Shown: positions 54,852 through 64,000, counted from the stretch's first letter. The stretch: DNA of 64,000 nt from Amoebophrya sp. A120 (GCA_905178155.1 CAJINV010000002.1:5265709-5329708), one strand, 5' to 3'. The notes: generated by a model not told the origin, from the sequence alone. Numbers and translations are program-made.

Positions 54852-56380
54852 ATGGATTGAGACAGTAGAACTAGGAATCGCCCGTGGCCGTGGTCAAGTG
54901 GGGCGACAAGGGTTCTTTTTCTTGAGCAGTGCCCGTGCTGTCGTTACGTCGAGGTTAGTCCTCATCTTGTGTTGTTTTGAACGCTAGCAATCCAGATTTT
55001 GATACTTGCAAATACTTACTTTCTTAGTACTACCCTCGCCTCGTGTGAGTGGACGCCAGAGAACTCGTCGCAACCGATTTTGATGTAGGGAAGATTGCAC
55101 CTTTTAATCTAACTACTAAAAAATCCTTTTCATCGTTTCCATCTCCATTTCAATTCTCCGACTAGCACAAAAAACGCTCGTGTACCTTCATCTTCAACTG
55201 ACGCTCGTGTACCTTCATCTTTATGATCCCTCAGGCTAAGAGTACGAATACGATTATTGCCAAAAACAAGTTTTCGATTTCCCAGGAAATATTTTTACAT
55301 AGCAGGAATTTCTTGAGTGGATTCGCAAAGCCAATAGCAACGCCAATGCGTTTTCTTTTGCGCTCCAATATTTTGCCCCATGCATACTTAGATACCCAGC
55401 ATTTACATTTTCTTCTTTTGAACCCTCAAGCCCTATTAATAATCCCCTTGTGCCCATACTTCCATTCAACCTATCGTCTCCCCCTGTAGTCACGGCATGT
55501 TGCAGCTCCTCCTGTAGTCACGTCATTTGAGGGGCAGTCGCACACGTAGTCCGTCAAAAAAGAAGCGCTGAACCAATAGCCAAATCGAAAATTTCTACGT
55601 AAGTGGCACCGGCACGAATGGAGCGTTGTTCTTTCAAAAAGATAGTCAGCTGACGACGAGGGTCCGGACGGCTTAACGGCGCGCAGGTCGCGGGGTTCGA
55701 GGCGGGGAGTCTCTTGTGGAAGGAGAGATTTACTTCGTGTTCTTGTTGAAGTCGGCCTCGGCTCTTGTACGACGAACCCGGTGTAAGTTCTACCCGAGTA
55801 CAGTGCTTCTACTTCGCTTTCATCTCGATCTCCCTCGTCGTGGTCCTGATGCATTACTCATCGTTCTTTTGCGCCATCAATTTGCCGTGTAGCGTAATAA
55901 GTCTGTTTTCCCGACATTGAACAATGGTTCAGACTTTATTTTATTATTTTTGTAGTTCTTCTCGTACGTGTAAGTGGAAATAATTACGTTCTTTGCCGAG
56001 GAATAACAATAAGGACCAAAAGCATTTTCGTCCTCGTACTCGTAGTTGTGCTCTTGTAGTGCCTGTTTTTCTCGTCCTCAATGCTCTGTTTTCCTCGTCC
56101 TCGTAGTCGTGCGCTATTCGTGCTGAAATGCATCTTCTAAGTTGAAGAGACTTGATCTTGTTTCTTCTGAAAGAAGACGAGACAGTGACAGAGCATAACT
56201 CTTGCTCCTTTGCTAAAGTAAACTTCTAAGGTTAACATACAGTATTTAGTCAGCGCAGTTGTCCAAGTTTTTCAGGCTACCCAACACTAACTAGCACTAG
56301 TGTACTAGTACTCTTCAACGAATAAATTATCGCTCGACGAAGAGGTAAAATATTAAAACTGCCAAACTAAAAGCACAAAA
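54852..56380. other. Spacer G16-G17
   Basis: Fragments of the G15 upstream flank recur near 56020-56130 (CTCGTCCTCGTAGTCGTG). A minus-strand ORF at 55471-55854 lacks supporting features. Otherwise nothing recognised. Confidence 0.45.
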
Positions 56381-57127
56381 ATGCCGCGGAAATCGTTGAA
56401 CAAGCTCGCCACTATCGCCACCGCCGCCGCCTTCCTCACGGACGGTCCGGCGGTGGGGGGGGCGCTTGTCTCCGGGGCGAAGAACAAGAACGCCGCCACC
56501 AAGACGCACCTTTGGGCTGGACGGGAAGACGTGGAGAGCAACTTGATGCAGGTGGACGCGTCGAAGAACTCGAACCGTGGGAAATCTTCGAAAGGGCGGA
56601 CTACCCAGGACACATGTGAGCTTGAGCTTGACGCCCTACGAGACTCCCATCTAAGCACCGTATGTGAAGATGAGAGCTTGAGCTTGGTGGATCTGCTTGT
56701 GACATTGCCAGAAGGGGGCAGATGGAAACCGTGCGTGGACGATTCGGGGAAGAGTGGGCCTAATCCTTACCCGGATTTTCAAGACGGCAGCAAACGCAGG
56801 TGTCCGCTCGGGGTTGAGGTGCAGTGCGTCAGTGGGAAAAAGCAGGGGAAACCTGTACAACTCTGCGAGGGATGCGGGAATGGTTATTGGGACGGCTGCG
56901 GCGACGGTTGCCACAGGGAGGAACACGTCAAGTTGGTCGAGGGGCATGAAATTAAAAACGTATGCGTTTCCGGGTCTGCTGGCGCTGCGTGGGACGGGGG
57001 GGTTTGTGGAGAAGGATACAAACGGGACCACCCCATTTACAATTTCCGCACCCGAAGATGCGAAGATGCGGGACAGCCCCATCGACAATTTCCAAAACCG
57101 TCGTGGCAGTCGTGGGGGTTGCGTTGA
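56381..57127 (+). CDS. G17: tandem Cys-rich family, copy 3 (248 aa)
   Basis: ATG 56381. The head (MPRKSLNKLATIATAAAFLT, GALVSGAKNK, THLWAGREDVESNLMQVDAS) matches G15 and G16. The tail is the longest of the three, with Cys clusters CEGCGNGYWDGCGDGCHREE and VCGEGYKRD. Near 57000 an overlapping frame is also open to 57359, so the 3' end may be spliced. Function unknown; the same secreted-family suggestion as for its paralogues. Confidence 0.78.
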   Translation: MPRKSLNKLATIATAAAFLTDGPAVGGALVSGAKNKNAATKTHLWAGREDVESNLMQVDASKNSNRGKSSKGRTTQDTCELELDALRDSHLSTVCEDESLSLVDLLVTLPEGGRWKPCVDDSGKSGPNPYPDFQDGSKRRCPLGVEVQCVSGKKQGKPVQLCEGCGNGYWDGCGDGCHREEHVKLVEGHEIKNVCVSGSAGAAWDGGVCGEGYKRDHPIYNFRTRRCEDAGQPHRQFPKPSWQSWGLR

Positions 57128-57624
57128 GAAGGGGAAAGGGAGATGGTGCGAACTAGAGGAGAAAAGGAAGAAGAAATACCAGACACCAAGTTCGTCCTCG
57201 TATTCGAACAAGAACTACCTGATACGTCTCTATGTTGTTGATTACGTACAAGTATATTACCTTTGTAAGCCTCCTCAATTTGTGACAACTCAGCCAGTTG
57301 TATGGTTTTCTTTGCAGATACTTGCCAGAAAAAAATTCATAACGACAGCAGCACTTTAATACACGAGCGGTACTTGTTGACCTTGACGCTGACGTAACTT
57401 TTGCAGGAGATGAGGGGGAATAGGAATAGTGGGACTGCTGTCGCACGTTGCTTAAGGTTAAGATCGCAGCAGAATATTTTTTTTGTTCATAAGTACTTGT
57501 TTGATTTTCGATCCTTTTTGTCTCCGTATCCGTTTCGTCTTGTCCGTAAGTGCTCTTTGTTTATCTCATTAATACATTACGAGGAATCCATGTATACATT
57601 TTTTTCGCTTCAGTTTCTAGTTCT

Positions 57625-58110
57625 CGTTTTCTTTGTTCTGAGGGAAGAACGTTTCTTGTTTAGTATTGTGTGCTTGTGTAGTTTCTGTTTGATGTTATCC
57701 CCATCAGACTAACAAGCGCGGCCTCGATACCCCAACCCCAAGTTTCTCCAAGTCCTCCATGCAAACCCAAACGCATAATCATTATCATATATAAAAACAC
57801 ACACAAAAACACAAAAAAATTACATATAGAAAAACACAAAAAAATTACATATAGAAAAACACAAAAAAATTACATGTAGAAAAACACAAAAAAATTGCAT
57901 TGCCTCCTACCCATACCCGCAGTGCCGTAATCCTTTGACATCAAAATATATCAAATAGTGCAAAAACAAAAAAAAAAACTAAAAAGCGGTAGCTTAGCTA
58001 CGAAAAACAACTCAAAAGACTAAATCCGCTGACGCGAATGAGCCAGCCGGACGGCGCGGAGAATCTTCTTCAGTGACGGGAAGGAGCAATCCGCGTTCCG
58101 TGTTCTTGTC
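57625..58110 (+). repeat. Duplicated 3' flank, copy 2
   Basis: Partner of 53190-53630. It is longer because the A-rich 25-bp unit is expanded. Confidence 0.9.
57819..57893 (+). repeat. 25-bp minisatellite, three units
   Basis: Units starting ATTACATATAG or ATTACATGTAG followed by AAAAACACAAAAAA begin at 57819, 57844 and 57869, exactly 25 bp apart. The homologous site near 53395 has a single such ATTACATATAG unit. Confidence 0.9.
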
Positions 58111-58999
58111 GAGGGCCGCTTTCCGCTAGCTCCAAGTTTTTTTTTACGTCATATTCGTATCCGTTAGCAAGACGAAGATGAAGGAGATCCGTGCTTCCCT
58201 CGAACAACACATCAAATCATCGTGATGATCATGACGGTGTTGGTCGCAGTTTTCATGTTAGAATACTTGACTGCCTGCGGCTCAGCTTGACCCTAATACA
58301 AGTCGATCGAGAAAACTAGAAACGCAAAACCGTCCGTCATCCCATGGAATGAGTCGGCGGTTGTTTCTTTCTATAAAGTAGATCACAAAAAAAAAGCGCC
58401 AATTTATTATTTTCCGTCGTCTTGAAAAAAATGCTCCGAAGAGCGTGGTTCGTTACTCCTAGTTCTTCCAATCGACTCAAGATATTATAAAAATTTCACT
58501 TCGATTGAAGCACGATGGCTTTCATGTTGCCTCTGTCTGATGATAAACATGTCGTGTTATTTTAAGAATCGCCATACCGTGGTAGAGTTCGAAAGAAAAA
58601 GAATTGGAAGGAGATCACGATTTTTCCGCCCAGATCGTGGTTGCAGCAGACGAGAAACGGCATTTTTATCAAATTGGATGGACATGGACGATAGCGATAA
58701 GTACTCAGAAGTTTGCAACTTCGAAATTTGAAATTTGGACTCAACTGGTTAACACGGCTCCTGCACAGCGAACGCCTTAGCGACATATTGTTATTGAATG
58801 ATTCTTCACCTACATCAATTTGAATTTCAAGCTCCAACAAGTTCAAGTTTCAGTTTCACTCTTCATGTTAGGGACAACTACGTACCCAGTTGAATAATCA
58901 ATGTCCGATCGGCGCATGATGTGCAAGCCAAAGCGACAGAGCAGTTCTTAATTGAAGGAAGTAGTGTTGTTGTTTTATTGTAAAGTTTCCCCAGCCAAC

Positions 59000-61900
59000 A
59001 TGAACATTCCCATTCCTCTGACGACTCCTACTTTGACGACGAGCATCATGATGCAGACCTATGGAGAGAAAAAAGTTTGTCACTGTCACTAACTTGCGGG
59101 TTTTGCATTACAAATTTTTTTAGCATCACAACTTTCGCCTGTATTGCAGAAACACTAGGGAAATCCCTAATGAAGTTTGGCTGTGATGCATTTTTACGCA
59201 TGACAAACAATTTTGTATTGCAAGAATGCGCATGAGTGATCGTGACGAACTTTTTTTCTTTGATAAGACCCCTCCTGCTTTCAACGTCGTTCCCGGTGCG
59301 CCGGCGCAGCGCAGCTCGCACGCGCCAAGCTCGGGGTATCCCACGAAAAAACTGTTTCACTGTGAACTTGTGATGCATGGAATGGAATGGAGTACTTATT
59401 TGTCTTGCTACACATGCAAGACATTGGATTTATTTTAAGGGTGTTCGTGTTTTCCCTTGGGAAGTTCGCATAGCAAATTTTCTGTGGCATGTGTAAGTAA
59501 CAAACTTCTGATGCAGATCTTGCAAAATCATCACAGTGAAACAGTTTTTTCCTGCGATACGGGGGGCTCGGTGATGAGTATCCGGAAAAAGGAGGTGGAC
59601 ATGACTGGGAAGTGGAAGTGCGCAACCTGCGGCATCATATGAAATGTAAAAATGTCTGGGTCTGGAAGAGTGCGAGGTGTGTCATGCACGTTTTGCATGA
59701 GCCATGATGTCTGTGATGCATACCCTAGCAATACAGATCTTTTGAAGGCTTCTTGATGCCTATTCCGCATGACAAATGCTCTTTCCACCGTGTAGCAACA
59801 CTTAGACCCTCTTTGCTGCCCATGCAATACAGATTTTTTTAGAATCCAAAACTTGCATGACAAGTTGGATTCTTCCAGACCCCGACATTTTTACAGTTGA
59901 TACATCATCAACCCCAACGACAAGAAGCGGTGTCAGGCCTGCAACGCCGCGCACCCGGACTTCACCGAGGAACAGCTCCAGGCGGAGACGCAAAAAACCA
60001 TAGACGGCTTCTTAGGCCGTGCCAGTGGAGCCGCAGTCAGTGCGAGTGGTATAAAGTTCTACTTGATGTATAGGTATGGTTACGTTATGGAGGTGGTTGT
60101 CAAAAAAGTTCGAATTTAATGTATGACGTGAGAGAGTGGCGATGTCATGCAATATGCCGCGACCGTGGTCCTCCGGCGCTGCCAAAATTGCAGTGCAGAT
60201 GATCCTGGTCTTGGTCCTCCTGATCCTGCAAGAATGAGCACTATGAGAAACAAATACGAACAGTACAGATTTAGTACACTCCCTTATCATCCAAAACCAC
60301 AGATGCCGCTAAAAACGCGGCTTCGGTCTTCGGTGGCGGGGGCAGCTCTTCCTCAACGAGCACCTTCACATTTGGCGCCCCAGCTCCGTCCGCCAGCGCC
60401 GGCCCGATAAAGTTCGGCACGGACAATGCCAATGCCGGAGGTTTTTCCTTCGGGAAAAAGCCGTCCGTGGACGAAAAAGTCAGCTCGGTGTTTTCCTTCG
60501 GCGCTGCAGCTGCAGCAACGTCTAGTACTTCTGGAGCGGCTGGCTCCAGCAATAACATTTTCCAGCAGGCCAGTGGCTCTATCTTTGCGAGCAACGGCGC
60601 AAACAACACGGCCGCGTCCGGATCGATTTTCGCCAGCAACCCCGCACTGGCGGCCGTGACCGGGGGTGCTGGAAGTGCTGCAAACGACGGAACAGCTGCG
60701 GCGGGGACCACGACAGCCCCAGGAGCACCTCCCGCCGGCATCGGGTTCACCTTCGACCCGAACAAGGCCGCCGCGTCGCAGGGGTCGGTGAACGCAGAGA
60801 ACGTGGCCCACGCGAAGCGTTGCGGGAAAACGAAGGAGTTGTGGCGCAACAAGAAACCGCTGCCGGGGATCCACCAGGGCGAGGTTTTTGTCTGCGGGTC
60901 GGGCGAGTGCGACCAGCTGGGGCTCGGGGACGACCAGCTGGAACGAAAAAAGCCGACGCTGCTGAAAGGTTTGTCGGACAAACAGGTGGTGAAAATCGCC
61001 GTGGGGGGCATGCACGCCCTGGTGCTGTGCCGCAACAGCCGAAACATTTACAGTTGGGGCTGCAACGACGACGGCGCGCTGGGGCGGGAGAAGGGTATCC
61101 GGGAAAACGAACCCATGCCGGTCCGCTGGGAACTGGGCACCTACTGCGAGGATCAACAGGGGACGAACAATATGCATTGCAAAAGTATCGTCCTAGTATA
61201 AATTGCATCACAAATTGAAATTTTGGCAAGAAGAAAAGTGGAATTTGTAATGCTGTTTTACCTTAGGAAGGAGATTTGTCATGCATATTTGCAATTTGTA
61301 CGACTACGATGCTTTTGCAGAGGATAAACAAGCTCGGGCTTGACGTGCTCATCGACGACAACACCCGGCATAGCAAACCGTGGACCGACCTGGTGATCAA
61401 CCACATCGCCTGCGGCGACAACCACAGCTGCGCCATTGATGCGAAGGGCAGGGTCTTCGTCTGGGGCGTCTACAAAGACGCGAACGGGTATCTATTGAAT
61501 GATTTCTTACTAGTGCTGGCCCCGCTACATTCTTTCAGGTTTTTTAAGATAATTCCATCGCCGTATTTGCCATGATGAAAAAATCAAAATCAAATTCGGA
61601 GAAAGAAATGCACACTATTTGATCAACACCAAATCCAGCTACATTGGGTTTCCGGACCATGGGAAATTCCAAGAGATTTTGTACAAGGAGGAGAAAGACG
61701 GGGATGGTAATGCAAAGAAAGTCCCGGCGCAGCAGTACTACCCCCGGGAGTTCCCAAATCTGCCCCCAATAAAAGACATCGTCTGCGGCTGCGACCACAC
61801 CGTGGCACTCGCGAAGACTGGCGAGGTATTTCTTTGTTTTTGATGGTGTAGCATGTTTTACTTTTAGTTTTGCTAACACTCACTAGGTTCACAAGCGAAG

Positions 61901-64000
61901 GAGCTCCTGCTCATGCGACACTGAGATTTTGCATCAATCACGCAGGAGCTGCAGGCTGTTGAACGAGATCTTTTTGATGAACTACGTGGTTGATAAAGGT
62001 TGAGAACCTGTCGTGCCTGATATGGAAGATGAAAACACCTCTTAAAACTGCTTACCAGGTTTTCTCTTGGGGTAGTAATTCCAACGGGCAGCTCGGCCAA
62101 GGGAAAAGGACGCCGGACCAGCCCGTGCCCGGCGGAGTCGACGAGGCGAAGGACAAGCAAGCCTACCACGATTTCAAGACACTGAAAAAAAAGTACCTGT
62201 TCCCAAACAAGATGCACTTGCCGCCCGGAAACGAGGGCGTCAGCAGGATAGGCAGCGGCAACGAAGGCACCTATATCAAAAGGAAAAATCCCCCCTCCCC
62301 ATATCAAAACGAAGTTTCTCATGCAGGATTTGCGTACACAAATAAGATTTGTCTTGCTGGAGAGGAATGCAGCCCGATACTAAGCCTAAGTAGAGAGGCT
62401 CTGGCCTAGGCGTCTAGCATGAGAGACGTCCGTGCTGTAGGCCCATCAGCATCACAAACCGCCCCCACAATGCTGCGGAGCTTGTGGAGTTGCCTTCTTG
62501 CAAGACAGACGTGATTTGAGGTCGCAAATCAGCAGCGCAAATTTTCGGAAACATACCTTTTCGATATGGGGAGGGGGGATTTTTCCTCTTAATAACCTAC
62601 ATTGTCACCAAGGGGGCGAAGTCCTACGCCTGCGGGTTGAACGGAGACAACCAACTCGGTATCATACATTGATCTGGAAAAGCATAAACTTCCTTTGCAT
62701 CCATGTAAACCGTACGTTTATTTGATGCTCTGCTCAACACTTTTAGTACTGCATCCGCAAATGCAACTGAAGCAGGCCTGCTATCGCTAAGAGTGGTCGA
62801 GTTGAAATACATATGTTCATTTCCTTGGTAACTCCAACCTCCCACAGGTCTTGGTAAGCAGCAACCGAACATCATCGAGACCCTGACCGAGCTGGTGGAA
62901 CTGCGCGGCAAGCAGATTTCGTACATTGGGGGCGGGCAGCAACACGGGTGTGCCTGGGACAAAAACGACAACCAGGTGTACACGTGGGGCCGGAAGCCTT
63001 TTACCGGCATGAACGTACCGGAGACGAACGCTGACCGCGAGTTTGCGTCCCCGGTGAAAATCCCAAAGGAGGCCTTCGCGGGAAACCGCATCACGGACTT
63101 CAACAGCTCCAGCTACACCAACTTCGCGCTGACGGATATGCAAGAAGAAAAGATCGATCGTGCAGTTGTAGAGTTTTGGTTTTCAGTGATCTTCATGCGC
63201 AGCATGCCAAATGCCGGTCTCTTTCAACATGATGTTGGCCGTGCATTGTAGTGCCCGTGAAGAAAGCGCGTTTTTGCATGTTGCTATCTTCTGGTGCGCA
63301 TCATGACAGGGGTTGCTGTTATGCCATAAAGAATTTGTATATGCTTTTTCTCCGAGACGAAAAAACACTCTCGAACTTTTTCTCTCGGATAACGGAAAAC
63401 GGAGACGTGTTTGCGTGGGGTAGTGGGGAAATGTACCAGTTAGGCAACGTGCCGAAGGACGTCGACAACTACACGAAGGAAGAGAAAGATTTGATCGAGG
63501 GAAAGTCGGAACTCGCGCCCGCACTCATGCACGCGGAAAAGTTGAAGGACAAGTACGATTTTTTTGCGATAATTTCGTTGAAGGTCATTAAGTAGTACTT
63601 CACCATAAAGAACGCAATGGCGTCGAGCCCTATATGATCTTGGTTTTGACGTACACAAAAAAACTCAGGCACTGTGCATGGAGTTTTTTTTCTTCGTGAA
63701 GACGCTGGCTCTACTTCTCATTGATTTCTGCTTTTTTTCTCGGTTTAGGTTTAGGTAGGCCGCCACCGCTGCCGGCACGGGATGGCTGTCGTCGCGACCG
63801 TCTCACCTTCGATCTACGCCTTCTCCTGCTGCACAAGTTCGATCCGGAAAGGGTTTAGTTTAGGTTTCAGGGTTTAGGATATCCACTTTAAATCGACCTA
63901 GGTCGTTCTGCAAAAGTTGTGATTCCATCTATCCCACGAAAAAATAAACAGATACATTCTTTCCGTCGCTGGCGGTAGTCAGCACACGGTGATCCTGGCC
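59000..64000 (+). CDS. G18: RanBP2-type zinc finger + FG repeats + RCC1 propeller in one protein (3' partial)
   Basis: ATG 59000. Exons 59000-59059, 59271-59336, 59565-59637, 59908-~60050, ~60290-61170, 61332-61487, 61606-61825, 62059-62273, 62600-62658, 62848-63136, 63397-63591 and 63952 to the edge. Order: (1) a zinc finger WKCATCGIINPNDKKRCQAC that fits W-x-C-x2-C-x3-N-x6-C-x2-C, the RanBP2 type, which binds Ran in Nup153/RanBP2. (2) FG-like repeats (VFGGG, FTFGAP, KFGT, FSFGKK, VFSFGA) as in nucleoporins. (3) Seven RCC1 blades: VFVCGSGECDQLG, IYSWGCNDDGALG, VFVWGVYKD, VFSWGSNSNGQLG, SYACGLNGDNQLG, VYTWGRKPF, VFAWGSGEMYQLG; the last blade resumes in the final exon (VAGGSQHTVILA). RCC1 is the Ran GTP-exchange factor. 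FG and RCC1 parts share one uninterrupted ORF; the zinc finger joins across an intron near 60050-60290 whose ends are not fixed. Confidence 0.85.
59060..59265 (+). mobile_element. Introner element, IE-5-like, TSD AGACC
   Basis: 206 bp. TATGGAGAGAAAAAAGTTTG at the left and GACGAACTTTTTTTCTTTGATA at the right in outline. AGACC lies at 59055-59059 and 59266-59270. Excision joins ATG CAG ACC to CCT CCT GCT, moving the G18 start upstream to 59000. Confidence 0.88.
59337..59559 (+). mobile_element. Introner element, family IE-5, TSD CGGGG
   Basis: 223 bp, TATCCCACGAAAAAACTGTTT at the left (20 bases pair with the right end CAGTTTTTTCCTGCGATA, three mismatches). CGGGG lies at 59332-59336 and 59560-59564. 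Excision joins TCG GGG to GGC TCG. Confidence 0.92.
59638..59902 (+). mobile_element. Introner element, IE-1 subtype 3 inverted, TSD CATCA
   Basis: 265 bp. CATCA lies at 59633-59637 and 59903-59907. It splits the zinc finger between Gly-Ile and Ile-Asn; excision gives GGC ATC ATC AAC CCC and restores the consensus spacing. The interior is reversed relative to 8144 and 47990. Confidence 0.95.
61171..61326 (+). mobile_element. Introner element, short family IE-4, TSD AACAA
   Basis: 156 bp. TATGCATTGCAAAAGTATCG at the left, CGATGCTTTTGCAGAGGATA at the right. AACAA lies at 61166-61170 and 61327-61331. Excision joins ACG AAC AA to G CTC GGG between RCC1 blades 2 and 3. Confidence 0.92.
62274..62594 (+). 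mobile_element. Introner element, family IE-2, TSD ACCTA
   Basis: 321 bp. TATCAAAAGGAAAAATCCCC at the left, GGGGATTTTTCCTCTTAATA at the right. ACCTA lies at 62269-62273 and 62595-62599. Excision joins GGC ACC TA to C ATT GTC ahead of blade 5. Confidence 0.94.
63137..63391 (+). mobile_element. Introner element, worn IE-5, TSD ACGGA
   Basis: 255 bp, with partial arms (TATGCAAGAAGAAAAG ... CTTTTTCTCTCGGATA). ACGGA lies at 63132-63136 and 63392-63396. Excision joins CTG ACG GA to A AAC GGA and starts blade 7 (GDVFAWGSG). Confidence 0.88.
63743..63879 (+). repeat. Telomere-like TTTAGG motifs inside the last visible G18 intron
   Basis: GGTTTAGGTTTAGGTAGG at 63743-63760 and GGGTTTAGTTTAGGTTTCAG near 63851, followed by GGTTTAGG. 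TTTAGGG is the usual dinoflagellate and plant telomere unit. These copies are degenerate, few and interstitial. Confidence 0.6.

Larger units (their letters stand above)
57128..58999. other. Spacer between G17 and G18
   Basis: 57625-58110 is the second copy of the duplicated 3' flank. 58120-58999 contains only short ORFs without protein character and is the probable promoter side of G18. Confidence 0.5.

Noticed and set aside
1-64000. Bacterial or phage origin, operons, CRISPR arrays, ribosome binding sites
   Set aside because: No overlapping operon-style genes or Shine-Dalgarno spacing, and introns interrupt most genes. The repeats found have inverted ends and target duplications, not the regular spacing of CRISPR.
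1-64000. tRNA, rRNA or spliced-leader RNA genes
   Set aside because: I looked for cloverleaf patterns, conserved rRNA blocks and the dinoflagellate spliced-leader core and saw none by eye. A covariance-model search would be needed to exclude them.

Overview
The window is eukaryotic nuclear DNA. Its genes are split by introns, lack operon structure, have GC-rich exons and AT-richer spacers, and every well-supported gene lies on the + strand. The most telling feature is a large set of short elements (44 placed here, mostly 150-345 bp) with terminal inverted repeats that begin TAT and end ATA and sit between 5-bp direct repeats. Most interrupt coding sequence so that removing the element plus one repeat copy restores the reading frame. 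They behave as introner elements (mobile DNA that acts as introns) without GT...AG borders. Together with one-way gene order, this matches what is known of the parasitic dinoflagellate Amoebophrya (Syndiniales) and its relatives. The assignment is inference; no rRNA or other marker gene was found.

Layout. 1-521: 3' end of a gene (G1). 632-1111: doubtful small membrane ORF (G2). 1368-4199: single-pass membrane protein with a long acidic, Pro/Trp-repeat tail (G3). 4690-5528: doubtful exons (G4). 5765-11358: large protein assembled across four introner sites (G5). 11798-12601: possible minus-strand gene. 12613-23995: three neighbouring genes, G6 (~1990 aa, Ser/Arg/Lys-rich with U1/matrin-type zinc knuckles and two mutually exclusive exons), G7 (565 aa, related zinc knuckle) and G8 (Lys-rich). 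24.2-26.5 kb: GC-rich, hairpin-dense island without genes. 27022-29652: charged, low-complexity protein (G9). 30953-33548: acidic Val/Glu/Pro-rich protein with an N-myristoylation start (G10). 35026-37654: two membrane proteins (G11, G12). 37783-49721: one gene of about 28 exons cut by 23 introner elements (G13), with an RIIa/Dpy-30-like start and an EF-hand-like end. 50204-50464: small gene (G14). 52-57 kb: three tandem paralogues with a shared N-terminus and divergent Cys-rich tails (G15-G17) in duplicated flanks. 59000 to the window end: a RanBP2-type zinc finger, FG-nucleoporin repeats and an RCC1 propeller in one protein (G18), running off the right edge.

Functional reading. G6-G9 look like nuclear RNA-processing or phosphatase-scaffold proteins; G18 would place a Ran exchange factor at the nuclear pore; G13 may be a flagellar or signalling scaffold; G15-G17 look like a diversifying, possibly secreted family. 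These roles are inferred from domains and composition only. Exon joins rest on reading-frame continuity and flanking repeats, not on transcripts.
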